From the NCBI GenBank assembly GCA_964404165.1, contig CAYOIZ010000025.1:1-64000 (forward strand): a stretch of 64,000 nucleotides of DNA, written 5' to 3'. The notes under the pieces were generated by a model. The model ran no database searches. It had not been told where the DNA came from and saw nothing but the letters and a program-made list of their open reading frames with translations. A program made the translations under genes and the position numbers. This stretch comes from DASYLJ01 sp964404165 (GTDB lineage Bacteria; Desulfobacterota; Binatia; DP-6). Below, piece by piece: positions 34,941-42,654 of this stretch. The first letter of the stretch is position 1, and every line of letters begins with the position of its first letter.

Positions 34941-36212
34941 ATGAGGAAGCCAACCTACTGGTGTGCCCTGGCCGGCGCGTGTGCCGTCGCGCTCGTCCTC
35001 GGTCGTGATGTGGCGCGCGCCGACGTCGCGCCGGGCGACAAGATCAACGATCAGAACATCGACAAGCTGAAGGATCTGATCTCGCCCGGCATGGAGTGGT
35101 GCATCAAGCGCGGCTGGCCGATCACGATCAGCGAGACCAAACGCATCGAGTGGCCCCAGGCGTACAAGGAAGCCACCGAGAAGTACTCGGCGCAGGTGAA
35201 GCTCACGCCCGACGGCCTCGACGTGAAGAACTACGTCGCCGGGCTGCCGTTCCCGAACCTCGACTCCAACGATCCCCAGCTGGCGCTCAAGGTGATGTGG
35301 AACTACTCGTTCAACTTCCTCACCACCGACGACGTCGATCTGCGCAACTTCGACGCCGACACGGGTTCGGTCGCCGACCACGGGCCGCTCACGGTCGAGC
35401 GTCACTTCCTCCTCGATCACTTCCGCCGGCTCTTCTGGACCGGCCGTCTCTACGTCGATCCGAAGCCGGACAAGCCGAACCCGAACGGCTACCGCGCGCA
35501 GCAGGGTCTGTATCCCATCCTCGAGCCGTTCGACCTGAAGGGCGTCGGCGCCCTCGGCAACCGCTACACCGAGTCGTCGAAGCAGGACGACTCGTGGCTC
35601 TACCTGCCGTCGCTGCGTCGCGTGCGCCGGCTCTCCACCGCACAGCGCTCGGACGCGCTGTTCGGTCAGGACACCGACGTCGACAGCTACTTCGGCTACG
35701 CCGGTCACATCGCCTGGATGGAATGGAAGTTCCTCGGTGAGCGCGAGGTCATCGCGGCGTTCCACGCGCAGAACTATCCGGCCAAGTACGACGCCAAGGT
35801 CGACTGGGCGTTCGACGACGTCTGGGAGAAGCGCAAGGTCTACGCGATCGAGGGCATCTCGAAGCTGCCGCAGTACGCCTATTCGAAGCGCGTGATCTTC
35901 ATCGACAAGGAAGCGTGGATCATCCCGTTCACGGACATCTACGATCGCTCCGGCGAGCTCTGGAAGATCTGGGTGAACGACTTCAGCTTCCGGAAGTCGG
36001 TGCCCGGGAACAACGCCATCGTCTATCCGGACGAGATGGGCTTCCTGCCGTCGATCGTGATGGTGGACATGCAGCTCGAGCACGCCACCAAGGCGTCGCT
36101 ACCCAGCCCGCGGTTCGCCGGCGAGCAGGGGTGGTATTTCAACCAGGGCGAGAAGTCGGGTGTCACCGACGACTGGTTCACGGTGGCGGCGCTGGTGAGC
36201 GCGGGTCACTGA
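34941..36212 (+). CDS. DUF1329 periplasmic protein, first paralogue
   Basis: This 423-residue protein has a signal peptide (about 1-27, ending ARAD). A DUF1329 domain follows to the end: TKRIEWPQAYKEATEKYSAQV, RRLFWTGRLYVDPKPD, then the diagnostic DDSWLYLPSLRRVRRLSTAQRSDA and DVDSYFGYAGHIAWMEWKFLG. DUF1329 proteins are LolB/DUF1329-fold periplasmic proteins that often occur with DUF1302 outer-membrane proteins and MMPL transporters. No DUF1302 gene is present here. ATG 34941 has GAAGAGAGGGG before it. It is followed by a close paralogue after 91 bases. Confidence 0.93.
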   Translation: MRKPTYWCALAGACAVALVLGRDVARADVAPGDKINDQNIDKLKDLISPGMEWCIKRGWPITISETKRIEWPQAYKEATEKYSAQVKLTPDGLDVKNYVAGLPFPNLDSNDPQLALKVMWNYSFNFLTTDDVDLRNFDADTGSVADHGPLTVERHFLLDHFRRLFWTGRLYVDPKPDKPNPNGYRAQQGLYPILEPFDLKGVGALGNRYTESSKQDDSWLYLPSLRRVRRLSTAQRSDALFGQDTDVDSYFGYAGHIAWMEWKFLGEREVIAAFHAQNYPAKYDAKVDWAFDDVWEKRKVYAIEGISKLPQYAYSKRVIFIDKEAWIIPFTDIYDRSGELWKIWVNDFSFRKSVPGNNAIVYPDEMGFLPSIVMVDMQLEHATKASLPSPRFAGEQGWYFNQGEKSGVTDDWFTVAALVSAGH

Positions 36213-36243
36213 TCGCGGCGGGCGTGCCCGCGTTGGCTCTGCA

Positions 36244-36279
36244 GACGATGCCGCCGGACCGCGGTCCGGCGGCATCGTC
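36244..36279. terminator. perfect 36-base palindrome between DUF1329 genes
   Basis: Every base from 36244 to 36279 pairs with its mirror position (18-base arms, no loop bases in the DNA; about a 16-base stem with a four-base loop in RNA). It is followed by CATTTTCC, a short T-run. It is likely a terminator or attenuator that separates expression of the two paralogues, or a strong mRNA-end stabiliser. Confidence 0.65.
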
Positions 36280-36303
36280 CATTTTCCGTACTGGGGGACT
36301 CTG

Positions 36304-37569
36304 ATGATGCGTAGAATTCTCGGGCTCACTGCCGCCGTCCTGCTGGCAGGGGGGGTCGTCGCGGGAGCACGTGCCGACGTGGCGCCCGGCGACAAGATCA
36401 ATGAGTCGAACGTCGACAAGGTGAAGGACATGATCTCGCCCGGCCTCGAATGGTGCATCCGCCGCGGGCTGCCCATCACGGTCGGCGAGACGAAGCGGGT
36501 CGAGTGGCCGCGCGCGTACAAGGAAGCCACCGAGAAGTACTCCGCGCAGGTGAAGCTGTCGGCCGACGGCCTCAACGTGCAGAACTACGTCGCCGGTCAG
36601 CCGTTCCCGAACCTCGACCCGAACGACCCGCAGTATCCGATCAAGATCATGCAGAACTACGAGTACGGGTTCGTCAACGGCATCGACGACACCGACCTCC
36701 GCAACTTCGACGCCGACACCGGCTCGATCCCGGCGAAGGGCAACATGAGCGTCGAGCGTCACTTCCTGCTCGACCATCTGCGCCGCCTGTTCTGGACGGG
36801 TCGCCTCTACGTCGATCCGAAGCCGGACAAGCCGAACCCGAACGGCTACCGCGCGCAGCAGGGTCTGTACCCGATCCTCGAGCCGTTCGACCTGAAGGGC
36901 GTCGGTGCGCTCGGCAACCGGTACACCGACTCCTCGAAGCAGGACGACTCGTGGCTCTATCTGCCGTCGCTACGTCGCGTCCGTCGTCTGTCCACCGCGC
37001 AGCGCTCCGACGCGCTCTTCGGCCAGGACACCGACGTCGACAGCTACTACGGCTACGCCGGCCACATCGCCTGGATGGAGTGGAAGTTCCTCGGTGAGAA
37101 GGAGATCCTCGGGGTCGCCCACGCGCAGAACTTCCCGGTGAAGTGGGCCGACGGCGTCGACTGGGCGTTCGACGACATCTGGGAGAAGCGCAAGGTCTAC
37201 GTCATCGAGGGCACCTCGAAGCTGCCGCAGTACGCGTATTCGAAGCGCGTGCTCTTCATCGACAAGGAGACGTGGGGCATCCCGTACTCCGACATCTACG
37301 ACCGCTCCGGCGAGCTCTGGAAGATCTGGATCAACGACGTCAGCTTCCGGAAGACCGTCCCGGGCAACAACGCCATCGTGTACGAGGACGAGATGCCGTT
37401 CGTCCCCGCCATCATCATGGTGGACATGCAGCTCGAGCACGCCACCAAGGCGTCGCTGCCGAGCCCGCGCTTCCCGGGTGAGCAGGGCTGGTACTACCAC
37501 CAGGGCGAGAAGGCCGGCATCACCGACGACTGGTTCACCGTCGCGGCGCTCGTCGCTGCGGGGCGCTGA
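36304..37569 (+). CDS. DUF1329 periplasmic protein, second paralogue
   Basis: This 421-residue protein has a signal peptide (about 1-27, ending ARAD) and a complete DUF1329 domain. It is co-linear with the preceding gene throughout: RRLFWTGRLYVDPKPD, DDSWLYLPSLRRVRRLST and the C-terminal VDMQLEHATKASLPSPRF are shared. Parts of the two genes are identical in DNA, for example a run of more than 60 bases near 35448 and 36809, which suggests recent duplication or gene conversion. A second ATG three bases later (36307) is equally possible. It is followed by the palindromic-repeat region. Confidence 0.93.
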   Translation: MMRRILGLTAAVLLAGGVVAGARADVAPGDKINESNVDKVKDMISPGLEWCIRRGLPITVGETKRVEWPRAYKEATEKYSAQVKLSADGLNVQNYVAGQPFPNLDPNDPQYPIKIMQNYEYGFVNGIDDTDLRNFDADTGSIPAKGNMSVERHFLLDHLRRLFWTGRLYVDPKPDKPNPNGYRAQQGLYPILEPFDLKGVGALGNRYTDSSKQDDSWLYLPSLRRVRRLSTAQRSDALFGQDTDVDSYYGYAGHIAWMEWKFLGEKEILGVAHAQNFPVKWADGVDWAFDDIWEKRKVYVIEGTSKLPQYAYSKRVLFIDKETWGIPYSDIYDRSGELWKIWINDVSFRKTVPGNNAIVYEDEMPFVPAIIMVDMQLEHATKASLPSPRFPGEQGWYYHQGEKAGITDDWFTVAALVAAGR

Positions 37570-37596
37570 GCTGCATTACGTGTCGTGACTTGGGGC

Positions 37597-37713
37597 GCTG
37601 GAGCGGGGCCTGGGGGTTCCGCTTCAGTGCTCCGGCGGCACGCGCGCACCTCGCTTCGTCTCAGCGGCCTTGCCGCCTCCGCAAGACGCTACACCCCCAG
37701 GCCCCGCTCCAGC
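37597..37713 (+). repeat. palindromic element, copy A
   Basis: This 117-base unit has inverted ends, 37597-37617 and 37693-37713 (21-base perfect arms). The interior contains GCGGCCTTGCCGC, a five-base stem with a three-base loop (CTT). It is near-identical in its interior to copy B (37861-37975), which lies in opposite orientation. The terminal stems differ from copy B by paired, compensatory changes. No protein-coding content is believed. Confidence 0.8.
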
Positions 37714-37860
37714 TTCCCAGTGCGAGCGCGCTCAGCGCGCTGCCGCGACGAGCGGCTTCCTTTGGTGGTGGTTGCGTCGTACCCGAGTGCCTTCGAGCGT
37801 GACGCGCGAAGCGCATTGGCAGGCGAGTGCTACCGGCGGGGCATCCGTTCGCACTCGGAA
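37714..37860. other. spacer between palindromic elements
   Basis: This 147-base stretch lies between copies A and B. Its ends are themselves weakly inverted (37714-37727 against 37847-37860). No convincing gene is seen; open frames through it are shadows of the repeat structure. Small local palindromes (GAGCGCGCTCAGCGCGCT near 37724) are present. Confidence 0.5.
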
Positions 37861-37975
37861 GCTGCAGGGGCGCCGGGGGTGTAGCGTCTTGCGGAGGCGG
37901 CAAAGCCGCTGAAACGGAGCGTCGTGTGCGAGCGCCGCCGGAGCACTGAAGCGGAACCCCCGGCGCCCCTGCAGC
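37861..37975 (-). repeat. palindromic element, copy B (inverted)
   Basis: This 115-base unit in opposite orientation to copy A has 20-base perfect arms at 37861-37880 and 37956-37975. On the minus strand its interior matches copy A from TTCCGCTTCAGTGCTCC through CCGCCTCCGCAAGACGC, except for a variable middle of about 22 bases. The hairpin GCGGCTTTGCCGC keeps its stem and changes one loop base. The following 78 bases to 38053 show no gene. Confidence 0.8.
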
Positions 37976-38053
37976 GACCCAAGCACCGACACGAAACGCG
38001 CCCCCGCCTCGGTTGTAACGAGCGAGCGTTCTTTGGTAGTCGATCGGGTCGAC

Positions 38054-39196
38054 ATGGGTGGTGCGCTTTCGCGGTTCAAGATGCTCGATCTGTCCCGGCA
38101 GCTGCCCGGGCCGTTCTGTTCGGTGCTGCTCGCGGACATGGGGATGGACGTCCTCACCGTCTACTCGCCGACCGACCCGATGGGCATGGGCATCCCGCTG
38201 CTGGGGCGCAACAAGCGGAGCCTCAGCCTCAATCTGAAGGCCCCCGAGGGACGGGAGATCTTCCACAAGCTCGCCGCCGACGCCGACGTGGTGCTGGAAG
38301 GCGGCCGGCCGGGCGGCGCCCGGAAGCTCGGCGTCGACTACGACACGCTCCGCGCCATCAACCCCCGCATCGTCTACTGCTCCATCTCCGGCTATGGGCA
38401 GGACGGGCCGTATCGCGATCGCGTCGGTCACGACGTCAACTACCTCGGCTTCGCCGGTGTGATGGACGTGACGGGGACCGCGGGCGGCGCGCCGGCGATT
38501 CCCGGCGTGCAGATCGCCGACATCGGGGGCGGGGCGCTCATGGCCGTGTCGGGCATCCTGGCGGCGCTGCTCGCCCGCGAGCAGACCGGCACCGGACAGT
38601 TCGTCGACATCGGCATGATGGACGGTGCCGTCGCGTGGCAGGTGATCAACGTCTTCAACCTGCTCGGCCAGGGCCTCGAGCCGCGACGTGGCGAGACGAT
38701 GCTGTCGGGGCGCTATCCCTGCTACGCGGTGTACGAGACCAAGGACGGACGCCACGTCACCGTCGGCGCGCTCGAGCCGCACTTCTGGCGTCGCCTCTGC
38801 CACGAGCTCGGCATGCCGGAGCTGGTGGAGCAGCAGTTCGCCGAGGGCGACGCGCGTGCCGCCATGTTCGAGCGCGTGCGGGCGAAGTTCCGCGAGCGCA
38901 CCATGGCCGACTGGGTGGCGCAGCTCGCCGACATCGACATCTGCTTCGGCCCCGTCGCCACCGTCGGGGAGATGCTCGAGGATCCGCACGTGCGCCATCG
39001 CGAGATGGTGGTGGAGCTCCCCGACAAGCGCGGCGAGAAGCGCCGCACCCTCGGCAATCCCATCAAGCTGTCCGACACACCCGCCACCTTCCGCACCCCG
39101 GCGCCCGACCTGGGCGAGCATACCGACGCGGTGCTCGGCGGGCTCGGCTACTCGGCCGGCGACATCGCCGAGCTGCGGACGCGCGGCGTCGTCTGA
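38054..39196 (+). CDS. family III CoA-transferase (CaiB/BaiF)
   Basis: This 380-residue protein has family III CoA-transferase features: KMLDLSRQLPGPFCSVLLADMG at the N terminus, NKRSLSLNLKAPEGREIF, the catalytic-Asp region GHDVNYLGFAGVMDVTG, ADIGGGALMAVSGILAALLARE and DIGMMDGAV. It would transfer CoA from a donor thioester such as succinyl-CoA to a carboxylic acid, activating it without ATP. ATG 38054 is chosen; TTG 38033 is possible. It leads a six-gene island with the HMG-CoA-synthase-like/DUF35, acyl-CoA dehydrogenase, MaoC-type and SDR genes, so it is likely the activating step. Confidence 0.9.
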   Translation: MGGALSRFKMLDLSRQLPGPFCSVLLADMGMDVLTVYSPTDPMGMGIPLLGRNKRSLSLNLKAPEGREIFHKLAADADVVLEGGRPGGARKLGVDYDTLRAINPRIVYCSISGYGQDGPYRDRVGHDVNYLGFAGVMDVTGTAGGAPAIPGVQIADIGGGALMAVSGILAALLAREQTGTGQFVDIGMMDGAVAWQVINVFNLLGQGLEPRRGETMLSGRYPCYAVYETKDGRHVTVGALEPHFWRRLCHELGMPELVEQQFAEGDARAAMFERVRAKFRERTMADWVAQLADIDICFGPVATVGEMLEDPHVRHREMVVELPDKRGEKRRTLGNPIKLSDTPATFRTPAPDLGEHTDAVLGGLGYSAGDIAELRTRGVV

Positions 39197-39213
39197 ACGC
39201 GGAAGCGGGGAGT

Positions 39214-40605
39214 ATGCCCGGCATCCTGGCGACGTCCGCCTACGTGCCTCGCTGGCGGCTGCCGCGCGAGGTCATCGCGCGTGAGTGGGGCGGCACGCCC
39301 ATGGGCGGCGAGAAGGCCGTCGCGAATCACGACGAGGATGCGCTGACGATGGCCGTCAACGCGGCGCTGCTGCTGGACGGCGCCGGCGGCGTGCCCGATG
39401 CGGTGTGGTTCGCGAGCACGACGCCGCCGTACCTCGAGAAGCAGTCGGCGGCGACGGTGGCGGCCGTCCTCGATCTGCCGGGCGCGGTGCGCACCACCGA
39501 CGTCGGAACCACGCTGCGCGCAGGCACGTCCGCGCTGCTGGCCGCCGTCGACGCCGTCGCCGCGGGCAGCGCGCAGCGCGCGCTCGTGACCGCGGCCGAC
39601 TGCCGGCTCGGCGAGCCCGAGTCGAGCGGCGAGCAGAGCTGGGGCGACGCGGCGGCGGCGCTCGTCGTCGGTGCCGACGCCGGCGTCGCCGAGATCGTCG
39701 CCACGCACACCGTCGCCGACGACTTCCTCGGCACGTGGCGCACGAACAGGCAGGATTTCCCGCACGGTCTCGCCGGCGGCGCCTTCGAGGCCAAGCAGGG
39801 CTACGCGCGCGTGCTGGTCGACGCGGCGAAGGGCGTGCTGTCTGCGGCGGGCGTCACGGCAGCGCAGCTCGCGACGGTCGTCATGCCGACGCCGCAACCG
39901 CGCGCGCCGTTGGCGGTCGCGAAAGCCCTCGGCATCGATCCGAAGACGCAGCTCCAGGACGGCCTCTGGATGCAGCTCGGCGACACCGGCGCCGCCCAGC
40001 CCCTCGTACTGCTCGCCGCCGCCCTCGAGCGCGCCAAGGCCGGCGACCTGATCCTGCTCCTCGGCTATGGTGACGGAGCCGACGCCGTCCTGCTTCGCGC
40101 CACCGGGTCGTCGATGCAGGGCGCCGGCGTGGCGCGCCAGATCGAGACCAAGCGGACGCTGCCGTCGTACGGGCGCTACGCGCGCTTCCGCCGCCTCATG
40201 CGGCGCGATGCCGGATCGCCCGATCAGTCGTCGCCCGTCATCCTGTTCCGCGACCGCGCCGAGCTGCTGCCGTTGCGTGGCGGCCGGTGCGGTGGCTGCG
40301 GCGTCGTGCAGTTCCCCCGGCACCGGGTCTGCATCGAGTGCGGCCGCACCGAGGGGCTCGACGACGTGCGCCTCGGGCGCCGCGGCACGCTGTTCACGTT
40401 CACCCACGACCACATCGCGGAGAGCCCCGATCCGCCGACGACGCACGCCGTCGTCGACCTCGATGGTGGCGGGAGGGTCTACCTCCAGCTCACCGACTGC
40501 GACGCCGAGCAGATCGTGCTCGACATGCCGCTCGAGCTGACGTTCCGTCGCCTGCACGAGGGGGGCGGCTTCAACAACTACTTCTGGAAGGCGAGACCGG
40601 CCTAG
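39214..40605 (+). CDS. HMG-CoA synthase-like thiolase fused to DUF35
   Basis: The protein has 463 residues. Residues 1-320 follow the HMG-CoA-synthase/KAS III-like thiolase fold (GILATSAYVPRWRLP, VWFASTTPPYLEKQSA, ADCRLGEPESSGEQSWGDAAAALVVG, FPHGLAGGAFEAKQGYARVL). The C-terminal part is a DUF35 zinc ribbon (Cys 359, 362, 373, 376) plus OB-fold. In typical relatives a Cys lies just before AGTAAL; here the segment reads TTLRAGTSAL and Leu 101 occupies the Cys place. The enzyme therefore may be a retro-aldolase, use another residue, or act only as a binding partner. BbsAB and archaeal HMGCS-DUF35 systems have the two parts on separate chains; here they are fused. Confidence 0.82.
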   Translation: MPGILATSAYVPRWRLPREVIAREWGGTPMGGEKAVANHDEDALTMAVNAALLLDGAGGVPDAVWFASTTPPYLEKQSAATVAAVLDLPGAVRTTDVGTTLRAGTSALLAAVDAVAAGSAQRALVTAADCRLGEPESSGEQSWGDAAAALVVGADAGVAEIVATHTVADDFLGTWRTNRQDFPHGLAGGAFEAKQGYARVLVDAAKGVLSAAGVTAAQLATVVMPTPQPRAPLAVAKALGIDPKTQLQDGLWMQLGDTGAAQPLVLLAAALERAKAGDLILLLGYGDGADAVLLRATGSSMQGAGVARQIETKRTLPSYGRYARFRRLMRRDAGSPDQSSPVILFRDRAELLPLRGGRCGGCGVVQFPRHRVCIECGRTEGLDDVRLGRRGTLFTFTHDHIAESPDPPTTHAVVDLDGGGRVYLQLTDCDAEQIVLDMPLELTFRRLHEGGGFNNYFWKARPA

Positions 40606-40638
40606 AGACGCCGGCTCGCGCAAGAGAGGACCACCCCC

Positions 40639-41778
40639 ATGGATTTCGGCTTCAGCGAAGAGCAGGACATGCTGCGCAACTCGGCGCGCGACTTCCTCAC
40701 CAAGGAGGCGCCCATGACGTTCGTCCGCAAGATGATGGAGGACGATCGCGGCTTCACCGACGCGCAGTGGAAGAAGATGGCCGACCTGGGCTGGATGGGC
40801 CTCGTCCTGCCGGAGGAGTACGGCGGCTCGGGCCTCGACTTCGTCGACATGGTGGTGGTGCTCGAGGAGATGGGCCGCGCCGTCATGCCGGGGCCGTTCT
40901 TCTCGACCGTGATCCTGGGCGGCGTCGCCATCGCCGACGGCGGCACGGCCGCGCAGAAGCAGGAGTACCTGCCGAAGATCGCCACCGGCGACCTCAAGGT
41001 GACGCTGGCGCAGCTGGAGCCGTCGGGCCGTTGGGACGCCGACGGCATCGCGCTCGAGGCGGCGAAGGACGGCAACGGCTTCGTCCTGAACGGCACCAAG
41101 CTGTTCGTGCCGGACGGCCACGTCGCCGACCTGCTCATCGTGGCGGGGCGCACGCCGGGCTCGAAGGGTGCCGACGGCGTCAGCCTGTTCCTCGTCGACG
41201 CCAAGGCGCCCGGCGTCAGCGTGACGCTGCTCAAGACGATGGACCAGACTCGCAAGCTCACCGAGGTCGTCCTGAAGGACGTGAAGGTCGCCGCCGATCG
41301 GGTGCTCGGCGGCACCGTCGGCGCCGGCTGGAAGCAGCTCGACCGCATCGCCGATCGGGGCAAGGTCGGCCTCTGTGCCGAGATGTGCGGCGGTGCGCAG
41401 CGCGTCCTCGAGATGAGCGTCGAGTACGCCAAGGTGCGCGAGCAGTTCGGCAAGCCGATCGGCAGCTTCCAGGCCATCCAGCACAAGTGCGCCAACATGC
41501 TGGTGGAGGTGGAGAGCTCGAAGTCGGTGACCTACTACGCGGCCTGGGCGGTCGCGAACGACGTCGCCGAGGCGCCGCTCGCCGCGGCCATGGCCAAGGC
41601 CTACTGCTCCGACGCCTACCGTCACACCGCGGGCGAGGGCATCCAGATCCACGGCGGCATCGGCTTCACGTGGGAGCACGACATGCACATCTTCTTCAAG
41701 CGCGCGAAGAGCTCCGAGGTCACGTTCGGCGACGGCACGTGGAACCGCGAGCTGGTGGCGCAGCACATCAATCTCTGA
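40639..41778 (+). CDS. acyl-CoA dehydrogenase
   Basis: This 379-residue protein has the ACAD fold in order: N-terminal helical domain (FGFSEEQDMLRNSARDFL), middle beta domain (VTLAQLEPSGRWD, GFVLNGTKLFVPDGHVADLL), and C-terminal helical FAD domain (RVLEMSVEYAKVREQFGKPIGSFQAIQHKCANM, EGIQIHGGIGFTWEHDMHIFFKRAK). It introduces a double bond into the acyl-CoA using FAD and passes electrons to ETF. ETF genes are not in the window. It starts 33 bases after the fusion gene with AAGAGAGGA as ribosome-binding site. It is the second step of the proposed pathway. Confidence 0.94.
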   Translation: MDFGFSEEQDMLRNSARDFLTKEAPMTFVRKMMEDDRGFTDAQWKKMADLGWMGLVLPEEYGGSGLDFVDMVVVLEEMGRAVMPGPFFSTVILGGVAIADGGTAAQKQEYLPKIATGDLKVTLAQLEPSGRWDADGIALEAAKDGNGFVLNGTKLFVPDGHVADLLIVAGRTPGSKGADGVSLFLVDAKAPGVSVTLLKTMDQTRKLTEVVLKDVKVAADRVLGGTVGAGWKQLDRIADRGKVGLCAEMCGGAQRVLEMSVEYAKVREQFGKPIGSFQAIQHKCANMLVEVESSKSVTYYAAWAVANDVAEAPLAAAMAKAYCSDAYRHTAGEGIQIHGGIGFTWEHDMHIFFKRAKSSEVTFGDGTWNRELVAQHINL

Positions 41779-41785
41779 GGGCGTC

Positions 41786-42232
41786 ATGGCGGAGATCGAT
41801 CGCAGCCTGTTGGGGGTCTGGGGCCCCGAGTCCGTGATGCGGGTCGAGACGGGCAAGGTGCGCGAGTTCGCGCGCGCCGTGAAGGACCCGAACCCGCTCT
41901 ATCTCGACGACACCGGGGCGCTGGCGCCGCCCACGTTCCTCATGACCATCGCGCACTGGCTGCGCGATCTCGGCCAGACGCGCAGCGCCGTGAAACTCGA
42001 CTATCGTCGCCTGCTGCACGGCGAGCAGGACTTCGAGTACGTGGCGCCCATTCGCGCCGGTGACGTGCTCACCTTCCGCTCGCGGACCAAGGAGGTCTTC
42101 GAGAAGCAGGGCAAGCGCGGCGGCACCATGACGTTCGTGATCGGCGAGACCGAGTTCAGGAACCAGCGGGGCGACGTCGTGGCGTACATGCGGAACACCG
42201 CCATCGAGACCGCCGACGCGGTGAAGGGCTAG
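41786..42232 (+). CDS. FAS1-like/MaoC N-type hydratase subunit
   Basis: This 148-residue protein is a hot-dog fold of the MaoC N-terminal-like (FAS1/HadA-type) family: VETGKVREFARAVKDPNPLYLDD, then APPTFLMTIAHW, and LLHGEQDFEYVAPIRAGDVLTFRS. It has the usual HGEQ segment but not the catalytic D-x5-H of its partner, the downstream MaoC protein. The two genes are separated by two bases, so a two-subunit (R)-type enoyl-CoA hydratase, as in HadAB or ChsH-type complexes, is likely. Confidence 0.87.
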   Translation: MAEIDRSLLGVWGPESVMRVETGKVREFARAVKDPNPLYLDDTGALAPPTFLMTIAHWLRDLGQTRSAVKLDYRRLLHGEQDFEYVAPIRAGDVLTFRSRTKEVFEKQGKRGGTMTFVIGETEFRNQRGDVVAYMRNTAIETADAVKG

Positions 42233-42234
42233 CG

Positions 42235-42645
42235 ATGGGATTTGCGTACACCGAGGGCGAGGTGCTGCCGGCCGTCGTGGTCGAGGACCTCAATCGAACC
42301 GATCTCGTGCGCTATGCGGGCGCGTCGGGCGACTTCAACCCCATCCATCACGACGAGGGCTTCGCGCGCGCCGCGGGCAATCCCACCGTCTTCGGCCACG
42401 GCATGCTGACGGCCGGGTTCGTCGCACGCTGCATCACCGACTACGTCGGGCCCGCCAATCTCCGCCGCTACAAGGTGCGGTTCGCGACCCGCGTGTGGCC
42501 GGGCGACACCATCACCTGCAGCGGCAAGGTCACGCGGCGGTTCACCGAGAACGGCGAGACCCGCATCGACGGCGAGGTGGTGGCGATGAACCAGAAGGGC
42601 GAGGCCGCGGTCATGGGCTCCTTTACCGCCGTCGTGCCGGGCTAG
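42235..42645 (+). CDS. MaoC family (R)-specific hydratase subunit
   Basis: This 136-residue hot-dog protein has the catalytic hydratase motif RYAGASGDFNPIHHDEGFAR, in which Asp and His are conserved, and a VFGHGMLTAGFVARC helix. It should hydrate the enoyl-CoA made by the upstream acyl-CoA dehydrogenase, in complex with the FAS1-like subunit. The following SDR coding region begins within nine bases of its stop codon. Confidence 0.9.
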   Translation: MGFAYTEGEVLPAVVVEDLNRTDLVRYAGASGDFNPIHHDEGFARAAGNPTVFGHGMLTAGFVARCITDYVGPANLRRYKVRFATRVWPGDTITCSGKVTRRFTENGETRIDGEVVAMNQKGEAAVMGSFTAVVPG

Positions 42646-42654
42646 GAGCCGGTC

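Noticed and set aside
37597..37975. CRISPR array
   Set aside because: There are only two copies, inverted and palindromic, with no regular direct repeats or spacers.
39148..41856. 902-codon minus-strand frame
   Set aside because: It is antisense to the HMGCS-DUF35 and acyl-CoA dehydrogenase genes; composition is charge-rich and lacks domains.
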